The position numbers and the translations under genes were made by a program. From assembly GCA_014650475.1 (NCBI GenBank), contig BMVA01000009.1, positions 186,001-250,000 on the forward strand: 64,000 bases of DNA, written 5' to 3'. The stretch comes from Streptomyces albogriseolus (GTDB lineage: Bacteria > Actinomycetota > Actinomycetes > Streptomycetales > Streptomycetaceae). Positions 43,774 to 53,395 of this stretch are shown here, one piece after another; position 1 is the first letter of the stretch; the number at the start of each line of letters is the position of its first letter. A model generated the notes under the pieces. It was not told the origin of the DNA and did no database searches. It was given only the letters and a program-made list of their open reading frames with translations.

Positions 43774-44970
43774 TCAGCGGACCCAGCCGTCCTCGAACTC
43801 CTTCCAGTTGGTCTCCGACGCCGCGAAGTCGATGTACGGGGCGAGACCGAAGAGTTCGCGGTCGGGGTCGGTGCGGGACAGGCCGAGGCGGGCGCCCCGG
43901 ACGGCGGCGGCGACCGTTTCGGCATGACCCCAGTGGCTGGGGTTGTTCTCGTAGTAGAAGGGCAGGCCCATCAGCAGGTGGGTGGTGGGCGGGGTGACCT
44001 CCAGGGCGAGGGAGGTCTGCTGGGCCACGTATCCGCCGTAGGTGCTCTCGAAGAGGCGCGCGGTGTCGTACGACATCACGGCGATCTGGTCGACGCGCCG
44101 CGCCACCTGGCCGAAGAACTTCTGGGACCACCACTTGGGGTGGTCGGCGACGAGGCCCGCGACGGAGTGGAGATGCGGCAGCGGGTCGATCTGGTGGGCG
44201 GCCACGGACAGCTGCGCGTCCCGCTCGCGGGTGAGTTCCCGCAGGTCGTCCAGCAGGTCGAGGTAGTTCCCGTCGCCGGAGTGCAGGGGCTCCAGGTCCA
44301 GGTGGACGCCCTCGTAGCCGGTGTCGAGGACCTGGCCGGCGCTGCGCACCACCTCGGCGCGGGCGGCGGCGTCGCTCAGCTCCAGCCCCTCGGGGCCGCC
44401 GTTGGCGAGGACGTCCCCGAGGAACGCCTGGACGCGGACCCCGGGCAGCTCCCGGTGCACGGCGTCGATGAACCAACGGGCGCGCGGATACAGCGACTCG
44501 GGCAGGGTGCCGTCGTGCTCCAGCGGCCCGGTGTGGACGTACAGGTCCCGGACGCCGGTGTCCTTGAGACGGCGCGCGAGGGCGGTGACGTCGGCGTCCT
44601 TCTTGCGTCCGTCGACCCAGGCGTGGCCGAGCCACATGGCGTCCCGGTCGCGGGTGTGGGTGCCGTCGGCCGGGTCGCCCATGTAGTTGACCCGCAGCGT
44701 CGTCTCGACGGCGAGGAGCGGCACGATCAGCACCAGCGCGAGCACGAGGGCGATGCGTCCGACGCGGCGCACCCAGGGTCTGCGGCGCTTCTTCCCGGAC
44801 TCGGGCGCGGGTTCGGGCGTGGCCGGCGTGACGTCCGTGTGCGCGTCCGTACCGGTCGCCCCGTCCCGCGACTCCGCGTGGTCCATGCCGCCGTTCCCCT
44901 CGTCGTCGGATGTTGGGGGTGAGGACGAGGGGAAGGGGTGGTGCGGTTGCGCCCGTGACGTCATGATCAC
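43774..44970 (-). CDS. Membrane-anchored glycoside hydrolase family 18-like protein
   Basis: A 398-residue protein. A disordered acidic N-terminus is followed by KKRRRPWVRRVGR and one membrane helix (ALVLALVLIVPLLAVETTL), with the rest outside the cell. The barrel contains YEGVHLDLEPL, close to the GH18 DxxDxDxE strand with the catalytic Glu, plus VDQIAVMSYDTARL and HLLMGLPFYYE, typical late strands of GH18/chitinase-like barrels. This suggests a glycan-acting or lectin-like enzyme at the cell surface. GTG 44970 fits a GGTGA site; ATG 44964 is the alternative. Confidence 0.72.
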   Translation of the reverse strand: MIMTSRAQPHHPFPSSSPPTSDDEGNGGMDHAESRDGATGTDAHTDVTPATPEPAPESGKKRRRPWVRRVGRIALVLALVLIVPLLAVETTLRVNYMGDPADGTHTRDRDAMWLGHAWVDGRKKDADVTALARRLKDTGVRDLYVHTGPLEHDGTLPESLYPRARWFIDAVHRELPGVRVQAFLGDVLANGGPEGLELSDAAARAEVVRSAGQVLDTGYEGVHLDLEPLHSGDGNYLDLLDDLRELTRERDAQLSVAAHQIDPLPHLHSVAGLVADHPKWWSQKFFGQVARRVDQIAVMSYDTARLFESTYGGYVAQQTSLALEVTPPTTHLLMGLPFYYENNPSHWGHAETVAAAVRGARLGLSRTDPDRELFGLAPYIDFAASETNWKEFEDGWVR

Positions 44971-44997
44971 GAAGGGTCACCGCCGGGTCGCCGGGCG

Positions 44998-47637
44998 TCA
45001 GAACAGGCTGAGCAGCGCCTCCGCCGGGTCGGTGAGGCCGGTGTCGGCCCCGGGCAGCGGCAGTTCGAACCACACCGTCTTGCCCCGCGGCGTACGGCGT
45101 GAGCCCCAGGCGGCGCTCAGCAGGCCGACGAGCTGGAGGCCGCGGCCGCCCTCGTCGGTGTCGCGGGCGCGCCGCCGGCGGGGCTGGACCAGGCCGGAGT
45201 CCCAGACCTCGCAGACCAGGGTGCGGTCCAGCAGCAGCCGGAGTCTGATCTCCCCCTCGCCGTACCGCAGGGCGTTGGTGACGAGTTCGCTGACCAGCAG
45301 CTCCGTGGTGTCGACCAGCGGCTCCATGTCCCAGGCGAGGAGCTGGGCGCGCGCGTACTCGCGGGCCCGGCCCACGCTGCGCGGCTCGCGCGGCAGGGTC
45401 CAGTCGCCCACGGAGTCGGCGGGCAGGCCCTGTACACGTGCCATCAGCAGCGCGATGTCGTCCTCGCCGTGATGGGTGTCGAGCGTGTTGAGGACGTGGT
45501 CGCAGACGTCCTCCAGCGGGGCGGACGGGTCGGTGAGCGCGCCCACGAACGCCTGGAGGCCCTCGTCGAGGGGGTGGTCGCGGCTTTCGACCAGTCCATC
45601 CGTGTAGAGCGCCAGCAGGGCGCCCTCGGGCAGCTCGACCTCCACCTCCTCGAAGGGCTCCCCGCCGACGCCGAGCGGCATGCCGGGCGGCACGTCGAGC
45701 ATCAGCGCGTTCTCACCCGGCTCGACCAGGACGGGCGGCAGATGGCCCGCGTTGGCGAAGGTGCAGCGGCGGGTGACGGAGTCGTAGACGGCGTAGACAC
45801 AGGTGGCCAGGTAGACCTCGGAGAGGTCCGCCTCGCGCGGGCGGCGGGCGGCGCGGGTGGCCTGCTGGACGCCTCCCGCGAACGCCTGGGAGGGCCCACC
45901 GGGCGCACCGAGTCCGCGGGCGATCTCGTCCAGCTGGCCCAGCACCTCGGCCGGTTCGAGGTCGAGCTGTGCCAGCGTCCGTACGGCGGTGCGCAGTTCG
46001 CCCATGGCGACGGCGGCGCGCAGGCCGCGGCCCATGACGTCGCCGACGACCAGCGCCGTGCGGTGGCCGGGCAGTTCGATGACGTCGAACCAGTCGCCGC
46101 CGACCTCGCCGGTGCGGCCGCTGGCCGCGTTGCCGGGCAGGTAGCGGCAGGCGATGTCCAGGCCGGACGCCTCCGGGTCGCCGGGCGGGAGCAGGGAGCG
46201 CTGCAATATCAGCGCGCGTTCGTGCTCGCGGCGGTAGAGGCGGGCGTTGTCGATGCAGACGGCGGCGCGGGCGGCCAGTTCCACGGCGAGGTCGCGGTCG
46301 CGGTCGCCGAACGGCTCGCTGCCCTTGGTGCGGGCGAACTGGGCGAGGCCCACCACGGTGTCGTGGGCGACCATCGGCACCGCGAGCGTGGACTGCACCA
46401 GGCCGCCGTCCTCGCCGGGCACGCTCTGCGGGCGGGCGGTGCGCAGGGCGTCCGCGCAGGGCGAGTTGAACGGGTAGTGGTGGACGGCGCCCAGCTTCAC
46501 CGGCTCCCCGGTGCCGCTGATGGGCCCGTCGGACACGGCGCTGGCGAAGGCGACCCGGCGCACCTCGGCGCTGCCGTCGGCGAGGCCGGGCGGGGTCTCG
46601 TCGCCGGCCAGCAGCCCCTGGTAGAGGTCGACGGTGGCCAGGTCGCAGAAGCCGGGCACGACCACGTCGAGCAGTTCGCGCGCGGTGGTCTCCAGGTCGA
46701 GGGAGTTGCCGATGCGCGCGCCGGCCTCGTTCAGCAGGGCGAGATTGCGCCGCGCGGCGGCGGCCTCGCGGGCGGCGGCGCGGCGGGCGGTGATGTCGAT
46801 GCCCAGCCAGGCGATGCCGATGGGACGGCCGCTGCCGCTGTGCACACGATAGAGGTTGACGGACCAGTGGCGGCGCTCGTCGGAGCCGGGGATGAACCCG
46901 GTGACGTGCATGTCCGTGATCGACTCCCCGGTCTCCAGCACCCTGCGCAGGGTCGCCGCGACCCGCTCGGCCTCGCCGCGCGGCAGGTAGTCGTGGACGC
47001 CCTTGCCGCGGTGGTCGTCGGGTGTGCCGCCGAAGAGGGACGCGAACCGCTCGTTGGCGCGGCGGACCCGCAGGTCCCGGTCGATCAGCACGAACCCGAA
47101 GGGAGATTGGCCGAATATGGCCTGCGAGGCGGCCAGATCCGTCTCGATACGGCGCAGGGTGCGGACGTCGACGACGATGCAGACGGCGGCCTTCTCGCCC
47201 GCCTCGGTCCGCGTCGGCATGACGTAGACCTCGGCGATGCCCTCGCGGTCGCGGTCGTCCCCGGCCAGGTGGGCGGGCAGCCGGAACGGCACCACTCCGG
47301 TCCACTCGCGGCCGTCGAGGATCTCGGCCATCTTGCGCTGGCCGCGCTCCCTGCGGACGGGCTCGAGGAACGCCTCGATGGGGTCCGCGCCGACGGCGCG
47401 CTCCGCGGGGATGCCGAAGAGCTGCTCGGCGCGCAGGCTCCACTGGTCGACCAGCCCGTCGGGGCCGATCGAGAAGGACGCGACCTTGATGTAGTCGTAC
47501 ATGGAGCCGGGCGGGGCGGTCTGCCACATGGCGTCACCGGACGGAGCATCGCCGGACAGGAGGCCGTCGGCGGCCTCGTCCCTCGAGCCGCCCGACGAGT
47601 CCTCGGACTCCGTGGCCTTCGCTGGTATCTCGCTCAC
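44998..47637 (-). CDS. PAS-PAS-GAF-SpoIIE phosphatase fused to a HATPase_c domain
   Basis: An 879-residue signalling protein starting at GTG 47637 (GGAGGGG upstream). Order: two PAS domains (about 55-290; YIKVASFSIGPDGLVDQWSL and IFGQSPFGFVLIDRDLRVRR), GAF (about 310-470), SpoIIE/PP2C phosphatase (about 490-730; GEVGGDWFDVIELPGHRTAL, VVGDVMGRGLRAAVAMGELR, YTDGLVESRDHPLDEGL), and a C-terminal HATPase_c (ELLVSELVTNALRYGEGEIR and GGRGLQLVGLLSAAWGSR). Such proteins act as anti-anti-sigma phosphatase and anti-sigma kinase in one chain. The sensed signal and partner are unknown. Confidence 0.92.
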   Translation of the reverse strand: MSEIPAKATESEDSSGGSRDEAADGLLSGDAPSGDAMWQTAPPGSMYDYIKVASFSIGPDGLVDQWSLRAEQLFGIPAERAVGADPIEAFLEPVRRERGQRKMAEILDGREWTGVVPFRLPAHLAGDDRDREGIAEVYVMPTRTEAGEKAAVCIVVDVRTLRRIETDLAASQAIFGQSPFGFVLIDRDLRVRRANERFASLFGGTPDDHRGKGVHDYLPRGEAERVAATLRRVLETGESITDMHVTGFIPGSDERRHWSVNLYRVHSGSGRPIGIAWLGIDITARRAAAREAAAARRNLALLNEAGARIGNSLDLETTARELLDVVVPGFCDLATVDLYQGLLAGDETPPGLADGSAEVRRVAFASAVSDGPISGTGEPVKLGAVHHYPFNSPCADALRTARPQSVPGEDGGLVQSTLAVPMVAHDTVVGLAQFARTKGSEPFGDRDRDLAVELAARAAVCIDNARLYRREHERALILQRSLLPPGDPEASGLDIACRYLPGNAASGRTGEVGGDWFDVIELPGHRTALVVGDVMGRGLRAAVAMGELRTAVRTLAQLDLEPAEVLGQLDEIARGLGAPGGPSQAFAGGVQQATRAARRPREADLSEVYLATCVYAVYDSVTRRCTFANAGHLPPVLVEPGENALMLDVPPGMPLGVGGEPFEEVEVELPEGALLALYTDGLVESRDHPLDEGLQAFVGALTDPSAPLEDVCDHVLNTLDTHHGEDDIALLMARVQGLPADSVGDWTLPREPRSVGRAREYARAQLLAWDMEPLVDTTELLVSELVTNALRYGEGEIRLRLLLDRTLVCEVWDSGLVQPRRRRARDTDEGGRGLQLVGLLSAAWGSRRTPRGKTVWFELPLPGADTGLTDPAEALLSLF

Positions 47638-47903
47638 GCGAACCGTCCCCTCCAGCTCACCGCGTCCGGCACCGGTCACCGGGGGCGGCTGCCCGCAGTA
47701 TCCAGCACTACGGCGCCGCGCAACACGGTGTTCACGATCACAGCACGGTCCCGATGCTTTTCGGTCCACACCGTGAGAACACTTCCAGTCTTCTAACCAG
47801 CGGACACGCCGTCGAATCCCCGGTTCGACAACCGTCATGGACGGTTACCGGTCAGGAGGTACGACGAGGGCCCGCGCAGACCTGCGAACGGCCGTGCGGG
47901 ATC

Positions 47904-48356
47904 TCACCCGGGGACCGCGAGTTCGCACCACACCGTTTTCCCGTGCGGCCCCGACCGGTGCCCCCAGCGACGGGAGGAGAGGGCCAGGAGCCGGAGCCCG
48001 CGCCCGCTCTCGTCGTCGGGCCGGGCGTCGCGTTCGTGCGGTGGTTCGGGGACCGGGTCGGACACCTCGACGAGCAGCACCCCGGTCCGTCCTGCGGGCC
48101 GGGTGAGGCAGACGCCGACGGGTCCGGTGGCGTGCCGCAGGGCGTTGGTGACGAGCTCGCTGACCAGCAGCTCCGCGAGATCCGCGACGCCGTCCAGCTC
48201 CCAGCGGGCGAGCTGTTCGCGCACGGCGCGACGGGCGGCCCGGACCGCGTTCGGGTCCGCGGCGAAGGTCCACGTGGCCCGGTCGCCGTCGGTGTCGGTC
48301 ACGCGGATCACCTCCCCGCCGAGCGAGTCAGGCAGTCCGACCGTGTCCGGTTTCAT
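47904..48356 (-). CDS. ATP-binding protein, HATPase_c domain
   Basis: A 150-residue protein with N box LAELLVSELVTNALRHATG, VEVSDPVPEPPHER and SGRGLRLLALSSRRWGHR, then GKTVWCELAVPG. This is a stand-alone RsbW/SpoIIAB-like domain similar in sequence to the C-terminal domain of the phosphatase next door. ATG 48356 has no good ribosome site; upstream in-frame GTG codons could be used instead. It may share the partner-switching circuit of the neighbour (inference). Confidence 0.8.
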   Translation of the reverse strand: MKPDTVGLPDSLGGEVIRVTDTDGDRATWTFAADPNAVRAARRAVREQLARWELDGVADLAELLVSELVTNALRHATGPVGVCLTRPAGRTGVLLVEVSDPVPEPPHERDARPDDESGRGLRLLALSSRRWGHRSGPHGKTVWCELAVPG

Positions 48357-48491
48357 GTGGTCAATAGCCACATACCCGATATCCCGGACGGAGTACCGCG
48401 CACAACGGCGTGAGGCGCGCACCCTGCGCGCGGGCACCTGCCCACGGCGCGCTCATGGGTCGTCATCTCACGGCGTTGCGCCGGGATCGCC

Positions 48492-48905
48492 TCACGCGCC
48501 GTCGTGTGATCCGAGGTGGATGAGTGTGTCGCGCACGGCAGGCACGTCGTGCGCGATCCAGTCGACGTCCCAGACGCGGTCGGGGGCGAGCCACCGCAGC
48601 TCGTCGTGGTCCTGGAGAGGGCGCGGGGCGGCGGACCCCGGTCGCAGGCGGGCGGTCCACACCTGCATGACGTACGGCGTCCGCAGCGGCCACTGGCCCG
48701 GGACGCGCTCCCCGGCCTCGGCGTCGACGCCGAGCTCCTCGCGCAACTCGCGCACGACGGCGGCGTCCGGAGCCTCACCCGGTTCGACCTTGCCGCCGGG
48801 GAGCTCCCAGAGCCCGGCCAGCTCGGCGGGCGCACTCCTGCGGGCGGCGAGAAGCCGCCCCTCGTGCCACAGGGCGGCACCGACCACCACGATCCGCTCG
48901 CTCAT
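48492..48905 (-). CDS. NUDIX hydrolase (MutT-like)
   Basis: The 137-residue protein has a complete Nudix box, starting GGKVEPGEAPDAAVVREL and ending REELGV. The N-terminal RIVVVGAALWHEGRLLAARR and the ELAGLWELPGG before the box are typical of MutT-type (d)NTP pyrophosphohydrolases that sanitise 8-oxo-dGTP. Substrate specificity cannot be proven from the sequence. ATG 48905 is used. Confidence 0.9.
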   Translation of the reverse strand: MSERIVVVGAALWHEGRLLAARRSAPAELAGLWELPGGKVEPGEAPDAAVVRELREELGVDAEAGERVPGQWPLRTPYVMQVWTARLRPGSAAPRPLQDHDELRWLAPDRVWDVDWIAHDVPAVRDTLIHLGSHDGA

Positions 48906-48960
48906 GCGCCGGAGCCTACGGGAGACGGGCTGGTGCGCCGGGGCCGGATCCGCCGGCGGG

Positions 48961-49149
48961 TCAGCTGACGGTGGAGCCGTTCTGGCCGATGCGTTCGACC
49001 CAGTAGAGCTGCTTGTGTCCGCGGCCGTCGAGGCTGTCCGCGATCTTCTCGGCCTCGGCGCGTGTCGCGTAACGGCCCACCCGGTAGCGGTTGCCGTTGT
49101 CGTCCTGACGCACCACGAGCCAGGGAAGAGTCACCGTGCCGTCACTCAT
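48961..49149 (-). CDS. SPOR-domain-like small protein
   Basis: The 62-residue protein reads LPWLVVRQDDNGNRYRVGRY then ATRAEAEKIADSLDGRGHKQ, the beta-alpha-beta pattern of a SPOR-like repeat. It lacks a signal peptide or membrane helix, unlike cell-division SPOR proteins. GGAGGGGAGCG precedes ATG 49149. It is a common short protein in Streptomyces with no assigned role. Confidence 0.8.
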   Translation of the reverse strand: MSDGTVTLPWLVVRQDDNGNRYRVGRYATRAEAEKIADSLDGRGHKQLYWVERIGQNGSTVS

Positions 49150-49590
49150 CGCTCCCCTCCACGTGCCTTCCGCGACCTGTGCCGCGCCCCGCCCGGTAAG
49201 GAAATGGCAGTCCGCATATGCCCGAGCCTACGCCTTACCTTCACTGAGCGAATACGCCTTTTCACGAACAGGCACGCAACCGGCCAGCACGGAGGGGGCG
49301 CACAGTGGCGGATGCGCCGTGCGCCGGGGGCGACATGTCCGGTCAGCGCCGTATGGCCGTCCTCGCCCTGCTCCTGTGGCGACCTGCGAGAACGGCCAAA
49401 TCCCTTCGCCCGTCATCCCGGCGCGGGCCGAGCCCCACGCCGGAGCGGAGCCAGGACGCGGGGCGCGAAGGGGAGCGCGAGGGGGCGATGGGGTGGCTGG
49501 GGAGGCGCGGACGCCCTTGGCGGGCGACGAAGAGGGGCGACACGTCGGTGCGGGCCCCCGGGCAGGCGCACGGTGCGCCCGCAGCGCTTC
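49150..49590. other. Intergenic region containing only a doubtful small frame
   Basis: About 440 bases between the SPOR-like gene and the GntR gene. Apart from the weak candidate at 49305-49640 I see no RNA gene, palindrome or repeat. Confidence 0.4.
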
Positions 49591-49640
49591 CTACTTCACC
49601 GGCAGGTGGTACGCCGCCCGGTACCGGTCCGCCGGGATGA
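49305..49640 (+). CDS. Doubtful 111-residue hypothetical protein
   Basis: GTG 49305 is preceded at 7 bases by GGAGGGGG, a very good ribosome site, and the first codons (ADAPCAGGDMSGQRRMAVLA, LLLWRP) have normal Streptomyces third-position bias. Further on the frame becomes Arg/Pro/Gly-rich, typical of chance open frames, and its end overlaps the convergent GntR gene by 50 bases. It may be a short or decayed gene, or an accident. Confidence 0.3.
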   Translation: MADAPCAGGDMSGQRRMAVLALLLWRPARTAKSLRPSSRRGPSPTPERSQDAGREGEREGAMGWLGRRGRPWRATKRGDTSVRAPGQAHGAPAALPTSPAGGTPPGTGPPG

Positions 49641-50343
49641 CCACGTCCGCCGTCTCCACCGGGCGTCCCGACGCGAAGTACGTGCGCTGGATGACCAGGA
49701 CGACGTGGCCGGGCACGCCGCCCAGCAGCACCAGCTCCTCCGCGAGGCCGGGCCTCGCGCCGACCTCCTCCGTGACGTTGTCCACGATGACGTCGATCGC
49801 GCGCATGCGCTCGACCACGCCCATGCCGCCCAGCGGGCCCTCCTCGGGCAGCATCACCGGCGTGCGCCCGGTGAGGGCGAGCGGCTCCCACGACGTGGAG
49901 AGCATCATCGGCTCGCCGGCCTCCCGGAAGAGGTACTTCGTGCGCATCACACGGTCCCCCGGGTCGATGCCCAGCCGCTGGGCGATCGACGCGCTCGCGC
50001 CCGTCTGCTCGCTGCTGGACTCCCATGTGCCGCGCACGCCGACGTCGGCCTGCTCCTGCCGGAACGGCGTCGCCCCCCGCTCCGGGCGGAACCCGGACCG
50101 GGCGACCCGCCGCGGCACGGGCCGCTCCCGCACATACGTCCCCGACCCCGAGCGGCCCTCGACGAGCCCCTCGGCCATCAGCACCTTGCGCGCCTCCAGC
50201 GCGACCGTGTCCGAGACGCCGTACTCCTCGCGGATGCGGGCCTGGGAGGGAAGCCGGGTGTGGGGCGGCAGCTGACCGTCGACGATCTTCTTGCGGAGAT
50301 CACCCGCGACGCGCAGGTACGCCGGCTGCTCACCGAATGTCAC
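49591..50343 (-). CDS. GntR/HutC-family transcriptional regulator
   Basis: A 250-residue protein. The winged helix-turn-helix is at about residues 8-75 (YLRVAGDLRKKIVDGQLPPH, then LPSQARIREEYGVSDTVALE and GRSGSGTYV). The UTRA effector domain (about 105-245) is recognised by QRLGIDPGDRVMRTKYLFRE and VIQRTYFASGRPVETADVVI. GTG 50343 follows GGGAG. The effector is likely a small phosphorylated sugar or similar ligand, but this subgroup also includes plasmid-type regulators. No target operon is adjacent. Confidence 0.9.
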   Translation of the reverse strand: MTFGEQPAYLRVAGDLRKKIVDGQLPPHTRLPSQARIREEYGVSDTVALEARKVLMAEGLVEGRSGSGTYVRERPVPRRVARSGFRPERGATPFRQEQADVGVRGTWESSSEQTGASASIAQRLGIDPGDRVMRTKYLFREAGEPMMLSTSWEPLALTGRTPVMLPEEGPLGGMGVVERMRAIDVIVDNVTEEVGARPGLAEELVLLGGVPGHVVLVIQRTYFASGRPVETADVVIPADRYRAAYHLPVK

Positions 50344-50490
50344 TGGCCGCTCCCATCAGGTTGTACAGACAGCAACAGAGTGGCAACCCTGGGTTGTCCG
50401 AAGCAAGCGCAGGCCAGAGAATCACTCGATGTGATGACTTCTGCCGTGGAAGGGCTTTACGCAGGCACTTTCTCCCCGCTATGGAGGCGC

Positions 50491-51663
50491 TCACACCTCC
50501 ATCTCACCGGCTTCCGGCGCCCGCTCGATCTCCTCGTCGTAAGCGGGCGGTGAGGTCGCCAACCCCAAAGCTTCGCGCACGGTGATCGACAGGGAGGGGT
50601 CGGTCGCGTCCCAGGCCTCCTCCTCACGGATCCAGTAGGAGTCCGGGGCGGCGGTCCCCGCGGCCCGCCCCCAGGCGGCCCGCGCCTCGCCCAGGTCCGC
50701 GATCAGCTCGTCCACCGGCTCCCGCGCCTTCTCCGGCCACGTGTGTGCGCGCAGCAGCCGCACCTGCTCGGTGACGGCCTCCTCGACCTGCCCGGCCCAC
50801 TCCCGGTCGTCGCTCACGTCGTCGTCGGGGTAGTCGGACGCGGGCACCTCGTCCAGCGCGGCGTTGAGCACCTCGGCCGCCTCGAGATAGGCGAGCTGAT
50901 GGACGTCGAGGGTGGTCGCGTCCTTGCGCAGCGACCCGCTGAAGCGGGACCCGTCCTCGCGGCCGAGCACACAGGCGACGGAGCGGTCGCCCAAGCTCCA
51001 GCTCTGCTCGGACGGGGCGAAGTAGTAGACGCCGATCTCCTCCGGCAGGGACCAGCCGTCCATGACGTAGGCGCTCCGCCGCTCGTAGCAGCGGTCCTCG
51101 CTCAGCTCGACGAGGCTGTCGTCGCCGGGGAAGTCACTCCCGGGCACGGCGACGAGGGCGAAGACCTCGCCGTCGTGCTCGTCGGCGCAGTCCACCGTGA
51201 GGGCCTCGGTGGTCCAGCCCTCCAGTCCGCCGGGCGAGGTGAAGCAGTCGCCCGTGCGCAGGGACAGGACGCTGTCGGAGCGTGCCCCGTTCCTGAAACC
51301 CTCCCAGAACGCCGACGCGCCACCGGTGACGAGCGCCGCTGTCCACAGCGCCAGCCCGAGCGACGAGAGCGTGACGCCCGCGACCGCCATCCCCTTCCCG
51401 CGCTCGCCCCGCCGTTTGATCTGCGACAGCGCGATCAGCCCCAGCACCAGTCCCACGGCGGGCAGGAAGCAGAGCACTCCGAAGACCAGGGCGGCGATGG
51501 CGACACCGTTGACGGCGGCGGGCGGCCGGGGCCCGTACGGCCCGTACAGGCCGTAGGGGAAGTACGGCGCGGGACCGGGCGCACCCTGGTGGGGGAAGTA
51601 CGGCGGCTGGGCGCCGCCTTCGGACTGCGGCCCGGCGGGCGGAGGTATCGACACGAGGCGCAT
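50491..51663 (-). CDS. DUF4190/septum-formation-domain membrane protein
   Basis: The 390-residue protein has an N-terminal Pro/Tyr/Gly-rich segment (PPPAGPQSEGGAQPPYFPHQ) and two membrane helices (VNGVAIAALVFGVLCFLPAV; GMAVAGVTLSSLGLALWTAA) with QIKRRGERGKG between them, as in DUF4190. An extracellular domain containing RTGDCFTSPGGLEGWTTEAL and VDCADEHDGEVFALV matches the 'septum formation' domain family with paired cysteines. ATG 51663 is chosen; the ribosome site is poor and a GTG-GTG start further upstream is possible. Confidence 0.75.
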   Translation of the reverse strand: MRLVSIPPPAGPQSEGGAQPPYFPHQGAPGPAPYFPYGLYGPYGPRPPAAVNGVAIAALVFGVLCFLPAVGLVLGLIALSQIKRRGERGKGMAVAGVTLSSLGLALWTAALVTGGASAFWEGFRNGARSDSVLSLRTGDCFTSPGGLEGWTTEALTVDCADEHDGEVFALVAVPGSDFPGDDSLVELSEDRCYERRSAYVMDGWSLPEEIGVYYFAPSEQSWSLGDRSVACVLGREDGSRFSGSLRKDATTLDVHQLAYLEAAEVLNAALDEVPASDYPDDDVSDDREWAGQVEEAVTEQVRLLRAHTWPEKAREPVDELIADLGEARAAWGRAAGTAAPDSYWIREEEAWDATDPSLSITVREALGLATSPPAYDEEIERAPEAGEMEV

Positions 51664-51761
51664 CGTAGGCGGACGATGACGGGCCCCGCCCCCGGGGATG
51701 CTCCCGGGAGCGGGGCGCCGGCCCGCCGGACCGGCCGGTGTCACCACCGCCGTGGATGCGC

Positions 51762-52973
<1,212 letters not shown>

Positions 52974-53395
52974 GGAGGGTTCCTCCTCAATCGGTGGTGC
53001 GCGTTCATGTGGGGGGTGGTGCGGTGACGCACGGGCACGTGCAGCCCTGTATGTCGAGAGCATGACAAAGGGCCGTCGGGCCCGTGTGCGTCAGCCGAAA
53101 GATTGAGGGTTCCACAGGAATTGCACAAGGGCGCCTCGGCGACCTACGGACCTCGCCGCTCCGATTCGGACACCGGACGCCCGGTCCGGCCGCGTACGGC
53201 CGCGTACGGCCGTCCCGGCACAGACACGGCACAGCCGACCCATGGACTCCCCGCCCACCCCCGTTAACATGTTCGAACTCACGACGGATGTCCTCATTCA
53301 CCGGCTGTCCACCGAAAGCCCCTGTCCTCCCGCGCGATGCGCCACTTGCCCGCGAAGCCACCTGCCCGCAACCGAATCACCAGGCGAACCAGTTG
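52974..53395. other. Divergent intergenic region between protease and PAP2-like genes
   Basis: About 420 bases with no supported gene. A GTTCGAAC palindrome near 53272 inside a locally AT-richer stretch (GTTAACATGTTCGAACTCAC) is the only notable element. It could belong to a promoter or operator for the PAP2-like gene. Confidence 0.35.

Noticed and set aside
45469-47796. 775-residue plus-strand frame opposite the SpoIIE protein
   Set aside because: Shadow frame; the minus strand has all phosphatase and kinase motifs.
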